Shown one piece after another: positions 33,969 to 42,570 of a stretch of DNA of 64,000 nucleotides (the stretch's first letter is position 1; each line of letters opens with the position of its first letter). Made by a program: the position numbers and the translations under genes. Where the stretch lies: the NCBI GenBank assembly GCA_902482035.1, contig CABSYW010000001.1, positions 1 through 64,000 on the forward strand. The letters run 5' to 3'. Source of the DNA: an uncultured Collinsella sp. (GTDB lineage: Bacteria; Actinomycetota; Coriobacteriia; Coriobacteriales; Coriobacteriaceae). Below the pieces are notes generated by a model. That model had not been told where the DNA came from, searched no databases, and worked only from the letters and a program-made list of their open reading frames with translations.

Positions 33969-35528
33969 CTACTCGGCGGGAATTACGCTGCCGTCCTGGA
34001 AGCCAACATTGTTGTGGGCGAAGCAGTCCTCGTACTTAAAGCCGGAGAGCTCCTCGCAAAGCGCCTTGACCTCGGGCTTGACGTCGGCCATCTTGCCACC
34101 CTCCTTGACACGGTGGATCTCGTCGCAAAGGATGTCGCACTGCTCCTTGTCAATCTTGATGCCGCGGGCAAGGACGGCCGCGAGCAGGAAGAAGCCGGCG
34201 CAGCCGATGAGCATGTAGCCGCAGATGTACAGAGGCACGGTGGCGGGCTGGGTCACGGCGTCGCTGTTGCCGGCGGTCTGAATGAAGCCGGAGGCAGCAA
34301 GGACGATAGCCCATACGTTGACGGCAACAGCCTGGGCAATCTGCTGGCAGAGCTGCTGTGCGGAGCTGTAGATGCCCTCGCGACGACGCAGGGTGATGAG
34401 CTCATCGACATCGGGGATGTAGTTGAGCAGAACATCGGGCAGATACTGGAAGCCAACGTAGAAGAACTTCCAGATGGCGAAGATGATGGGGTAGGCGATC
34501 ATGGCGATGGCGACCGTGGAGGTGCTGTTGATCTGACCAAAGGCGAAGTAGTTGTAGGCGATGATGCACGCAGCGCAACCGACGTTGGCCAGGTACCAAG
34601 ACTTGTGGAAGCCCTTCTTGGCCATGAGGGCGACCCAGATAGCGGTGCAGACGATAGCGACGACCTTGCCGGGCATCTCCATCACGGACTCGTAGGACTT
34701 AGGAATCTGCAGGCAGTAGACGATGAAGAAGGACAGGCAGGCAGACCAGCAGGCAGCAGCGAGCTTCGTGGAGACCTGTGCATACAGGACCTTGCGGAAG
34801 GACTTGTTGCGGAAGGTGGAGACAACGTCGATGAAGAACTTCTTGATACCCTCGCCGACGCTCTCGATCTTCTCCTGAGCGACCTCCTCGGGGGTGTGCT
34901 CCCACGTGGACAGGTACACGCACAGCAGCGAGATTGCCATGACCGAAGCGTTAATCGTAGCAATAATGAAGTAGCTGAACGGGTTGGTCTCGCCGAAGGT
35001 GCCAAAGCCAAAGCCGACGAGTGCTGCCATCAGGAAGCCGGCGGCGTTACCAAAGAGGTGCTTGTAGCCGGTGAGGTACGTACGCTCCTTGAAGTCATCG
35101 GTCATCTCGATGGTAAGCGGCGACAGGTTGGCGGTGCAGAACGTGTACGCGACGTTGTAGATCAGGTACAACACAAAGTAGTACGGGAAACCAAACGGCG
35201 TAGCCACAAAGATGAGCGGCTCGGCGACCATCATCGGGATAGCCAGCAAGATCCAGAAACGGCGGCGGCCAAAGATGCGGCCGATCTTAGTAGCGTAGAA
35301 GTTATCGGCCACAAAGCCCATGAGCGGGCACAGAATGGCGTTGAGATAGATGGCGAACGAGCTGATCAGCGCAGCCTCGCCTGCGGACAGACCGCACTCC
35401 GTGGACAGGAACAGCACCATGTAGCTGTGCGTAAAGCTCAGGGCACCGGAGTTGAGCATGCCGCCCATACCAAAGCCCAAGCGCGTCCAGAATGTGATCT
35501 TGCGCTTTTTACCGATCTTGTTAGTCAT
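33969..35528 (-). CDS. GPH-family (glycoside-pentoside-hexuronide:cation) symporter
   Basis: 519 residues; ATG at 35528 follows GAGGGAGCTCG. About 12 membrane segments; the opening FGMGGMLNSGALSFTHSYMVLFL, the loop GFVADNFYATKIGRIFGRRRFWIL and the mid-protein RRREGIYSS are typical of GPH/MFS_2 transporters. Members import glucuronides, melibiose and uronate oligomers with H+ or Na+. First gene of the pectin operon, under three GTGAACG operators. It is the best candidate importer for oligogalacturonides or uronate; the cargo is inferred. The C-terminal ~60 residues are a polar cytoplasmic extension. Confidence 0.9.
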   Translation of the reverse strand: MTNKIGKKRKITFWTRLGFGMGGMLNSGALSFTHSYMVLFLSTECGLSAGEAALISSFAIYLNAILCPLMGFVADNFYATKIGRIFGRRRFWILLAIPMMVAEPLIFVATPFGFPYYFVLYLIYNVAYTFCTANLSPLTIEMTDDFKERTYLTGYKHLFGNAAGFLMAALVGFGFGTFGETNPFSYFIIATINASVMAISLLCVYLSTWEHTPEEVAQEKIESVGEGIKKFFIDVVSTFRNKSFRKVLYAQVSTKLAAACWSACLSFFIVYCLQIPKSYESVMEMPGKVVAIVCTAIWVALMAKKGFHKSWYLANVGCAACIIAYNYFAFGQINSTSTVAIAMIAYPIIFAIWKFFYVGFQYLPDVLLNYIPDVDELITLRRREGIYSSAQQLCQQIAQAVAVNVWAIVLAASGFIQTAGNSDAVTQPATVPLYICGYMLIGCAGFFLLAAVLARGIKIDKEQCDILCDEIHRVKEGGKMADVKPEVKALCEELSGFKYEDCFAHNNVGFQDGSVIPAE

Positions 35529-35907
35529 CGAGCTCCCTCTCTTTTCTCGATTGTCTTGTAACAAGACATTGGAGTCCATACCGATGTCTGTCTGCATATC
35601 GCCCACTCGTAGGGTGAACGTTTAGCTAGATTATGCGCGATTGCGTATGATAGGTGAACGTTCACTTCTATATTATCCTTGAACGGTCGTTTTTTGCCGT
35701 TAAACGGACATCTGACTTGAAAAAAATCACGATTACATGGGTATTGAGTGGGTTTAAATTTGAGGTCGATTAGGTGAACGTTTATTGTTTTCGCCGCTCC
35801 CGTACCCTCAGAAAGACACGCCCGAACAGACAGAACAAACATGGCCCCGCCGGGAACACTCCCGACGGGGCCATGGTCAATAGCGCCCTATGCGAACCCA
35901 TTTACCG
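35529..35907 (-). promoter_or_regulatory. Promoter/operator region of the GPH-GH28-CE8-SGNH-GH105 operon, and uxaA 3' end
   Basis: This 379-base gap holds three LacI-type sites: AGGGTGAACGTTTAGCT (35611-35627), AGGTGAACGTTCACTT (35652-35667) and AGGTGAACGTTTATTG (35772-35787), plus a weaker TTGAACGGTCG near 35678. The spacing would allow looping by a tetrameric or two-dimer regulator. The distal 35 bases contain the uxaA terminator. No ORF seen. Confidence 0.75.
35840..35875 (-). terminator. Terminator of the uxaBA transcript
   Basis: A 16-base arm (35840-35855, CATGGCCCCGCCGGGA) pairs with 35860-35875 with one mismatch, 33 bases after the uxaA stop. The following sequence on the minus strand (TTTGTTCTG) is moderately T-rich. 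Confidence 0.65.
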
Positions 35908-37392
35908 CTACAGGCAGACGCCGTCCTTCCAGATGCTGATCTCGTGACAGCCGCGGCGCTCGGCACTCGTAAGCTTGCCGCTCGCCGTCTCTAGCACCAG
36001 CTGGTACAGGTCGTGGGCAGCCTCGTCGAGCGTACGCTCGCCCGTGGCGACCACGCCGGCGTTAAAGTCCATCCAGTTGGCCTTGTGGTCGCACAGACGC
36101 TGGTTGGTGAACACCTTGAGTGTAGGCGCCGGTGCGCCAAACGGCGTGCCGCGGCCGGTCGAGAACAGGATTACGTGGCAGCCGGCAGCCGTCAGGGCCG
36201 TGGTGGATACCATGTCGTTACCCGGGCCGCACAGCATGTTCAGGCCATGCTTGGTAGCCTGACCGGCATACGGCAGCACGTCGACGATGGGGGCAGATCC
36301 GCCCTTTTGCACGCAGCCGCAGCTCTTGTCCTCGAGCGTGGTAATGCCGCCGTCCTTGTTGCCGGGGCTCGGGTTCTCATAGACGACCTCCCCGTGGCTG
36401 ATAAAGTAGTCCTTAAAGCCGTTGAGCATGTCGGCAGCTGCGTTAAAGACGTCCTGGCTCTCACAGCGATCGAGCAGAATGCTCTCCGCGCCAAACATCT
36501 CGGGAACCTCGGTGAGCACCGACGTGCCGCCGCGGGCGACGACCATATCGCTCACGCGACCGATCGTGGGGTTGGCGGTAATGCCCGAAAGACCGTCAGA
36601 GCCGCCGCACTTAAGGCCAATGACCAGCTCGGAGGCAGGAATGGGCTCACGCTTGGCCTGCTTGGCCAGGTCGGCAAGCTCGGACAGGATCTTGTGACCC
36701 TCGACCTGCTCGTCGGCTACATCCTGGCAGGCGAGGAATCGAACGCGCTCGCGATCGAAGTCACCGAGCTCGTCGAGTACCTGCTGGTGCGTGCAGTTTT
36801 CGCAACCGAGGGACAGGAACAGCACACCCGCAGCATTTGCGTGACGCGAGAGCGCCACCAACAAGCGGCGCGTCTGGGCATGGTCGGCACCGGTCTGTGA
36901 GCAGCCAAAGGGATGCGGGAAGTAGTAAACGCCCTCCAGCGAGCCCTCGACCAGATCCTGAGCCTGCTCGCACATGGCACGTGCGACCTCGTTGACGCAG
37001 CCGACCGTGGGGATGATCCACAGCTCGTTGCGCGTGGCGGCGCGGCCGTCAGCGCGGCGGAAGCCCATAAAGGTCTCGGGCTCAACCGGCTCAACGACCG
37101 GATGCGTCGGGTTGTAAGCGTACTCGACCTCGCCCGAAAGGTTGGTCTTGACGTTATGCGTATGAAGCCACTGACCGGGCTGGATGTCGCCCGTCACGTG
37201 GCCGATAGGAAGACCGTACTTGACGACGTCCTCCCCCGCCGCAATGGCACGCACGGCCATCTTGTGGCCCTGCGGAATATCCTCCGCGGCAACGACCTCG
37301 CCCACCCCGGGAACCGCGACGGCGGTGCCCTTGGCAAGCGGCGACAGCGCGACGATCACGTTATCGGCCGGATTGATCTGGATAGTGTTCAT
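35908..37392 (-). CDS. uxaA: Altronate dehydratase
   Basis: 494 residues, typical full-length UxaA; ATG at 37392. The N-terminal SAF domain (about 1-95; DNVIVALSPLAKGTAV, LPIGHVTGDIQPGQWLHTHNV) is followed by the catalytic domain with conserved cysteines (HPFGCSQTGADH, LGCENCTHQQ, LKCGGSDGLSGITANP, CGPGNDM). It dehydrates D-altronate to KDG using Fe or Mn. It is the last of uxaC-uxaB-uxaA, transcribed in pathway order, and its product goes to KdgK. Confidence 0.95.
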   Translation of the reverse strand: MNTIQINPADNVIVALSPLAKGTAVAVPGVGEVVAAEDIPQGHKMAVRAIAAGEDVVKYGLPIGHVTGDIQPGQWLHTHNVKTNLSGEVEYAYNPTHPVVEPVEPETFMGFRRADGRAATRNELWIIPTVGCVNEVARAMCEQAQDLVEGSLEGVYYFPHPFGCSQTGADHAQTRRLLVALSRHANAAGVLFLSLGCENCTHQQVLDELGDFDRERVRFLACQDVADEQVEGHKILSELADLAKQAKREPIPASELVIGLKCGGSDGLSGITANPTIGRVSDMVVARGGTSVLTEVPEMFGAESILLDRCESQDVFNAAADMLNGFKDYFISHGEVVYENPSPGNKDGGITTLEDKSCGCVQKGGSAPIVDVLPYAGQATKHGLNMLCGPGNDMVSTTALTAAGCHVILFSTGRGTPFGAPAPTLKVFTNQRLCDHKANWMDFNAGVVATGERTLDEAAHDLYQLVLETASGKLTSAERRGCHEISIWKDGVCL

Positions 37393-37470
37393 TACAAATG
37401 GTCCTAACCCTACAGGTTGAGCAGAAGTCAGCGGACGCCCGCCAGTTGCCCGGCGGGCGCACAGAAGGAT

Positions 37471-38985
37471 TTAGGCCTGGGCGTTGGCAAATGCCTGCTT
37501 GGCGCCCTCGGCGCGCACAACGGCAAGCGCGTTGACGACAAACTCCTCAAGGCCGGCGATCTGCGTAAGGTCCTCGCCCCACATCTGCTCGTTGCTGAGC
37601 ACGTCGTGCACCAGCTCGGCATCGTCTGCACCGGCGTGGGCGGCGTAGAAATCGAGCACGAAGGCATCGTCCTGAGCGGTGTACTCGGTGCCGTCGGCGC
37701 GGCGCAGGTGCAGGCCATCGCCCTCGCGAGCAACGAGCTCCTGCGTATAGAAGGCAATGAGCGTAGCGAGGCTCGTCGCCAGGCACTTGGGCAGGTTGCC
37801 GGTCTCGGCAACATAGTCCTTGAGCGTGGGCAGGTCGCGAGCACGCCATTTGGCGGTTGAGTTGAGGCAAATGGAGAGCAGCGCGTGGTCGATAAACGGG
37901 TTGTCGAAGCGGTTCTCGACGGCGGCGGCAAAGGCCTTGCAGTCCTCGACATCAAGATCGGCGGCAAGCGTCGGGATGACCTCGTCGTAGAGCATGGTGT
38001 TCATGAAGCCGCGAACGGTCTCGTCATGCATGCAATCGCGCACGATGTCAAAGCCGGCAACCCAGGAACCCGGAACAAAGGCAGTGTGGGCGCCGTTGAG
38101 GATGCGGACCTTGCGCTTCTTGTACGGGGTGACATCGGGGGTCACAAAGACGCCCGGCAGGCCGGCCTTCACGAAGGGCAGACGCTCCTTGAGCGACTCA
38201 TCGCCCTGGATACCCCACATCTGGAAGGGCTCGCGCACGGCCAGGAAGGGATCCTCGTAGCCTAGGCGCTCGGCCACGGCAGCGGCCTCCTTGGGGTCGC
38301 GGATACGGCCGGGGACGATAGTGTCGACGAGCGTGGTGCAGACGGTGCAGTCGTTGGCCATCCACTGCGCAAACTCGTCCTCCCAGCCCCAGTCGCTCAC
38401 GTACTGGTTCATGATGCGCAGCAGCTCCTCGCCGTTGTGATCGATGAGCTCACAGGCGAGCACGATGACGCCCGGCTTGCCGGCGGCCCAGCGGGTGTGG
38501 AGCACCTGGGCAAGCTTGGCGGGGAAGCTCGCGGGCGGCATGTCGTCGGCCTTGCAGGACGGATCGTAGGCGATACCGGCCTCGGTGGTGTTGGAGACGA
38601 TAATCTCCAAATCGTCGGAGACGGCGACCTCCATCATGGCGCGGTAGTCGTCCTCGCGATACGGATTGAGGCAGCGGCTGCAGGCGCTGATCACACGGGA
38701 CTCGTCGACCGTGTTGCCGCTCTCCTTGCCGCGCACCAGCACGGTGTACAGGTCATCCTGAGCGTTAATGCCGTCGGCAAAGCCAAAGGCACCGCTGATG
38801 GGCTGGACCATGACAACCTTGCCGTTCCAGCCGGTTGCCTCGTTGCCCATGTCAAAGAAGCGGTCGACGAAGGCGCGCAGGAAATTGCCCTCGCCAAACT
38901 GCAGAACCTTCTCGGGCGCGTCCTTGGGCAGCAGGTAGCCCTTGTAGCCGATCTTCTCGAGCGTCTCGTAGCTGATGTTCTCCAT
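37471..38985 (-). CDS. uxaB: Tagaturonate reductase
   Basis: 504 residues; ATG at 38985 with AAGGAGAGACATCG. A mannitol-dehydrogenase-family long-chain dehydrogenase: N-terminal Rossmann part (VLQFGEGNFLRAFVDRF, about 27-43) and helical C-terminal domain with the signature Lys/Asn stretch KKRKVRILNGAHTAF (about 285-300). It reduces D-tagaturonate to D-altronate with NADH. Fructuronate reductase (UxuB) is related, but the neighbouring altronate dehydratase favours UxaB. Confidence 0.92.
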   Translation of the reverse strand: MENISYETLEKIGYKGYLLPKDAPEKVLQFGEGNFLRAFVDRFFDMGNEATGWNGKVVMVQPISGAFGFADGINAQDDLYTVLVRGKESGNTVDESRVISACSRCLNPYREDDYRAMMEVAVSDDLEIIVSNTTEAGIAYDPSCKADDMPPASFPAKLAQVLHTRWAAGKPGVIVLACELIDHNGEELLRIMNQYVSDWGWEDEFAQWMANDCTVCTTLVDTIVPGRIRDPKEAAAVAERLGYEDPFLAVREPFQMWGIQGDESLKERLPFVKAGLPGVFVTPDVTPYKKRKVRILNGAHTAFVPGSWVAGFDIVRDCMHDETVRGFMNTMLYDEVIPTLAADLDVEDCKAFAAAVENRFDNPFIDHALLSICLNSTAKWRARDLPTLKDYVAETGNLPKCLATSLATLIAFYTQELVAREGDGLHLRRADGTEYTAQDDAFVLDFYAAHAGADDAELVHDVLSNEQMWGEDLTQIAGLEEFVVNALAVVRAEGAKQAFANAQA

Positions 38986-39081
38986 CGATGTCTCTCCTTA
39001 GATTGCTGTTAGCGTGCAGGCAAAACGGGGGCGCCGCGTGTGGCAACGGCGCTCCCGAGTTCGGTGTGATTCGATGCGGGT

Positions 39082-40509
39082 TTAGGCCTCGACGGTATCC
39101 AGGTCAAAGCCAAAGTAGCGGACCGCGTTGTTGTAGCTAATGTCGCGCACGATGGCTCCCAGCAGCTCCATGTCGGCCGGATACTTGCCCTGCTCGACCC
39201 ACTCGCCGATCACGCCGCACAGCACGCGACGGAAGTACTCATGACGCGGGTAGGACAGGAAGGAGCGGGAATCGGTAAGCATGCCCACAAAGTTGCCCAG
39301 CACGCCCTCGTTAGCCAGAGCCGTGAGCTGCTCGCGCATACCGACCTCGTTGTCGTTGAACCACCAGGCAGAGCCGTTCTGGATCTTGCCGGCGGTCGGA
39401 GCCTCCTGGAAGCAGCCTATCACGGTATCGATCATGGTGTTGTCGATGGGGTTCAGGCTGTACAGGATGGTCTTGGGCAGACCCGTGGACTCCTGGATGG
39501 AGTTGAGGAAATCGGCCAGCTGGTCGGACGGCGTGTAGTTGGAGATACAGTCGTAGCCGGTGTCGGGACCGAGCTTGGCGAACATAGCGCGGTTGTTGTC
39601 ACGCTTGCAGCCAAAGTGCAGCTGCATGGCCCAGCCAAGGCGGACATACTCGCCGGCGACGAACTGCATAAAGGCCGTCTTGTACTTGAGGACCTCGTCC
39701 TCGGTAAGCGGCTCGGCGGCAAGGCCCTTGGCAAAGATAGTCTCGATTTCGTCGGCGGTAGCCGGAACGTACATAACGTAGTCGAGCGCGTGGTCGGAAG
39801 CGCGGCAGCCCAGCTCGTGGGCAACGTCGTAGCGCTTGGAGATGGCAGCCTTCATGCCCTCGAAGTCGCTGATCTCAACGCCAGCAACCTCGGAGAGATG
39901 CTTGCAGTAGTCGGCGAACTCCTGGCCACGCTCGATGCGCAGGGCGGCATCGGGGCGCATGGCGGGAACGACCTGAACGTCAAAACTGTCGTCGGCGGCA
40001 ATCTTCTTGTGCCACTCAAAGCTGTCGGCGGGGTCGTCGGTAGTGCAGATCATGCGGACGTTGGACTGCTTGATGAGGTTGCGGCAGGTAAAGCTGGCCT
40101 CGGCGAGCTTGGCGTTGGCAAGGTCCCAGACCTCCTGAGCGGTTTTGCCGTTCAGGACGCCCTCGTAGCCAAAGTAACGCTTAAGCTCCAGGTGGCTCCA
40201 CTCAAAGACGGGGTTGCCCACGCAGCGGCCCAGGGTCTCGGCCCACTTCTGGAACTTCTCGCGAGCAGGGGCATCGCCGGTAATGAAGCGCTCGTCGACG
40301 CCGTTGGCACGCATTAGGCGCCACTTGTAGTGGTCGCCGCCCAGCCAAACCTCGGTAATGTTCTCAAAACGCTTGTCGTCCCAGATCTCCTTGGGAGAAA
40401 TGTGGCAGTGGTAGTCAACGATGGGCATACCCTCGGCAAAGTTGTGGAACAGTTCCTCGCCGGTTTTGGTGCTCAGCAGGAAATCCTGATCGTCCATGAA
40501 GTTTTTCAT
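39082..40509 (-). CDS. uxaC: Glucuronate/galacturonate isomerase
   Basis: 475 residues. ATG at 40509 follows AAAGGGG; an in-frame ATG 22 codons upstream overlaps the operators and is rejected. The amidohydrolase-like barrel is clear: metal-binding HCHISPKEI (about 33-41), ICTTDDPADSFEWH, LHFGCKRDNN and a C-terminal MLTDSRSFLSYPRHEYFRR. It isomerises galacturonate to tagaturonate (and glucuronate to fructuronate). First gene of the uxaCBA operon, under two strong LacI-type operators. Confidence 0.96.
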   Translation of the reverse strand: MKNFMDDQDFLLSTKTGEELFHNFAEGMPIVDYHCHISPKEIWDDKRFENITEVWLGGDHYKWRLMRANGVDERFITGDAPAREKFQKWAETLGRCVGNPVFEWSHLELKRYFGYEGVLNGKTAQEVWDLANAKLAEASFTCRNLIKQSNVRMICTTDDPADSFEWHKKIAADDSFDVQVVPAMRPDAALRIERGQEFADYCKHLSEVAGVEISDFEGMKAAISKRYDVAHELGCRASDHALDYVMYVPATADEIETIFAKGLAAEPLTEDEVLKYKTAFMQFVAGEYVRLGWAMQLHFGCKRDNNRAMFAKLGPDTGYDCISNYTPSDQLADFLNSIQESTGLPKTILYSLNPIDNTMIDTVIGCFQEAPTAGKIQNGSAWWFNDNEVGMREQLTALANEGVLGNFVGMLTDSRSFLSYPRHEYFRRVLCGVIGEWVEQGKYPADMELLGAIVRDISYNNAVRYFGFDLDTVEA

Positions 40510-40561
40510 CAAACAACCCCTTTGTTGGCGGAGCGGGCACACGATGCGCTCGTTATCCTCT

Positions 40562-40639
40562 AGGTGAACGTTCACTATACTAATTCATTGCGACTTAAAA
40601 GGTGAACGTTCACCTAACCACCATGGGGTGAACGGTCGA
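40562..40639 (-). promoter_or_regulatory. LacI-type operators of the uxaCBA operon
   Basis: AGGTGAACGTTCACTA (40562-40577) and the perfect 16-base palindrome AGGTGAACGTTCACCT (40600-40615), spaced 38 bases, plus a weaker GGGTGAACGGTCGAT (40625-40639). The perfect copy is the best consensus for the pectin/uronate regulon. Confidence 0.82.
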
Positions 40640-40970
40640 TTTTGTCCGTTCAACGGTTGTTGGAGCCGTGACACGCATGCATTGCGGATGGACTAACGTC
40701 CCCGAACACCGAACCTGGGCGTTTTTGCTCAGGTGGGTCATGTCTCGGCGTACATTTTTGGGAATATTCAGCATCGGGGCGTACTGCGCACCGTCCTCGA
40801 CGCCCTATTTGATGCGCATATCGCGCCCGATCGGCATAAAAAAGTGCCTCCGATGGCGATTTACGCCATCGGAGGCACTTAAAACAGTCGTTCTGAGCCT
40901 CTTTCGGAACACGCCATTGCTGAATACTCCAAAAAATGCACGCCGCAAGAGGGGGTACCTGACCAAACGG
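40640..40970. other. uxaC-lacI gap: diverged inverted duplication around a terminator
   Basis: The plus-strand stretch at about 40708-40790 resembles the reverse complement of about 40905-40980; the best part is CATTTTTGGGAATATTCAGC against GCTGAATACTCCAAAAAATG. The lacI terminator sits between the two. I see no credible gene; the 162-codon open frame here lacks a ribosome site and family features. Confidence 0.5.
40842..40880 (-). terminator. Terminator of the uronate-regulon lacI gene
   Basis: A 17-bp perfect stem (40842-40858 with 40864-40880) with a 5-base loop, followed by TTTTTTATG on the minus strand. Confidence 0.9.
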
Positions 40971-42050
40971 CTAAATTCCCGCAAGCTCGCAGTAGCGGTC
41001 GACGTTGCTGGCAAACACCATCTCCACAGCACCCTTCTGCACGGGCTCCGCCGGAGTTTTACCCCACAGCAAATACTCGCCCAAGGTCTTGGCACCACGG
41101 TAGGCCAAGCTCACCGGGTCCTTATAGACGATATTGGTAAAAATGCCACGGCGTAAGGCCAGGGCGCTCTCGGGGAACAGGTCGTTGCCGATCACCATGA
41201 CCTTGCCGGCCTTGCCGCTCGAAACAAGCGCATCGGCGACCACCTCGGAACCAACGGCAAAAACGCTACAGATGAGCTCGGGAGCATCCGGCGCACTCAA
41301 GCGCTGCTCAAGCTCGCGCTCGAGCTGTTTGACTTGCGCATGGGCACCGGCAAGGTCCTCAACCCGCCATGGAATATCGTGCTCGCGCAGGTAATTATGA
41401 AAGGCGCGGGCGGTCAGATAGTGCGAGTCGGTATAAGGGTCGCCCGCCAACAGGAGCACGCGGGCGTCAGCCCCAGAAGCGTGGACCAGGTTAGCCGCCT
41501 GCTCTGCCATAAGACTGCCCGCCGCGGAATAGTCCGCCAGACTGGCACCCAGGCGATCGAGGTGCGGTCGGTCGCCGTCGACGAGCTCGATCGCCACACC
41601 CGCCTCGGCAATCTGCCTCAAGAGTTCGGTTGCGCGGTCATCGCCCGGAACATAGGCAAGCAGACCATCGATCTTCTCGCCTACCTGCAGACGCTCATCG
41701 ATCTGCTCGAGCGCATCGGCGTAGCCACCCACGCCGAATTCAACGCGCTCAACCGTAATGCCCCGGTCGATGACCTCCTGCTCAAAGCGGTTGCAGCCTT
41801 CCCAAAGGTAACGGAAAAAGTACGCCCCCTCGCGCGATGCGCGGGGCAGGCAAAACACCAGGTTGATATCCTTGCGGCGCAGGCTCGAGGCACTTGTGTT
41901 GCGATGGTAGCCCATGGCCTCGGCCTTGGCATTCACCTTGGAGCGCACGGATTCGCTCACGCCAGCCTTACCCGTCAGGGCCTTGTGCACGGTATTGATG
42001 GAAACGCCAAGCTCGGCGGCAATGTCCTTCATGGTTACGCGAGCGCTCAT
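40971..42050 (-). CDS. LacI-family regulator, probable regulator of the pectin/uronate regulon
   Basis: 359 residues; ATG at 42050 with GGAGTAACCCC. The helix-turn-helix (MKDIAAELGVSINTVHKALTGKAG is the region; 7-30) and LxxR hinge are present, followed by a sugar-binding-like domain with atypical length (to 359). It lies directly upstream of uxaC in the same orientation, with its own terminator. The palindrome GTGAACGTTCAC occurs at four promoters of pectin and uronate genes, and this is the only LacI gene inside that block, so it is the likely binder. Its own leader has a related GGTAACGATACC (42092-42103). Confidence 0.85.
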   Translation of the reverse strand: MSARVTMKDIAAELGVSINTVHKALTGKAGVSESVRSKVNAKAEAMGYHRNTSASSLRRKDINLVFCLPRASREGAYFFRYLWEGCNRFEQEVIDRGITVERVEFGVGGYADALEQIDERLQVGEKIDGLLAYVPGDDRATELLRQIAEAGVAIELVDGDRPHLDRLGASLADYSAAGSLMAEQAANLVHASGADARVLLLAGDPYTDSHYLTARAFHNYLREHDIPWRVEDLAGAHAQVKQLERELEQRLSAPDAPELICSVFAVGSEVVADALVSSGKAGKVMVIGNDLFPESALALRRGIFTNIVYKDPVSLAYRGAKTLGEYLLWGKTPAEPVQKGAVEMVFASNVDRYCELAGI

Positions 42051-42149
42051 GGGGTTACTCCGTTATAGATAAGTTGCCAATTAACAGTACAGGTAACGAT
42101 ACCCCAAAATCACTCTTCAACTCGCCGCGCTCGCCGCCAAATGTGCAAA

Positions 42150-42179
42150 GCGCCCCGCGAACGGATGCTCGCGGGGCGC
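42150..42179 (-). terminator. Hairpin after the FeoB-associated Cys-rich gene
   Basis: An 11-bp perfect stem (GCGCCCCGCGA, 42150-42160 with 42169-42179) lies 15 bases beyond the small gene's stop, followed by TTTGCACATTT on the minus strand. Confidence 0.7.
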
Positions 42180-42194
42180 CTGGATGCCTGGACC

Positions 42195-42395
42195 TTATTT
42201 GATACCGCGGCTCAGGTCTTCGGCAATTTTGTCCACGCCCTTAAGCGCGGCGCAGGTTTTTTTATTGGAACAATGTCCCGTGCAAACGCCACCTTGAGCG
42301 CAGTCGGCGCAGGTGCCCTTGCGATAAATGCGCACGCACACGGCGACAAACGCGATGCCGATAACAGCCAGTACAACAATATCGATAGGTGCCAT
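42195..42395 (-). CDS. FeoB-associated Cys-rich membrane protein
   Basis: 66 residues; ATG at 42395 with AGGAGG. One N-terminal membrane helix (IVVLAVIGIAFVAVCVRIY, about 6-24) is followed by a cysteine cluster (CADCAQGGVCTGHCSNKKTC). This matches the small protein family found beside FeoB in many anaerobes. It may accept or relay Fe(II) or assemble with FeoB; the mechanism is not established. It lies 175 bases downstream of feoB on the same strand. Confidence 0.85.
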   Translation of the reverse strand: MAPIDIVVLAVIGIAFVAVCVRIYRKGTCADCAQGGVCTGHCSNKKTCAALKGVDKIAEDLSRGIK

Positions 42396-42446
42396 AGCAA
42401 GCCTCCTCTAGTTAACCACCACTTACTTTACCCCATTCTCCACCTG

Positions 42447-42471
42447 CCAAAAAGGGACAGGTATATTTTGG
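42447..42471 (-). repeat. Hairpin with GGGACAGGTA loop, second REP-like copy
   Basis: CCAAAA (42447-42452) pairs with TTTTGG (42466-42471) around AGGGACAGGTATA. The loop core matches the minus strand of the hairpin at 2289-2321, whose stem is entirely different. Confidence 0.5.
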
Positions 42472-42512
42472 TCGGTTTTATCTGCGGAAACGCCACATCT
42501 CCCTCACCAAAA

Positions 42513-42541
42513 AGCCCGAGTGTCGCTGGGACACCCGGGCT
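42513..42541 (-). terminator. Terminator of the feoAAB operon
   Basis: AGCCCGAGTGTC (42513-42524) pairs with 42530-42541 with one mismatch, followed by TTTTTGG on the minus strand, 30 bases after the feoB stop. Confidence 0.85.
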
Positions 42542-42570
42542 CGTGGAAAGGGGCTAATCCTTATTCGGAC

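Noticed and set aside
40668..41156. 162-codon plus-strand ORF in the uxaC-lacI gap
   Set aside because: It crosses the lacI terminator and enters the lacI gene antisense; no ribosome site.
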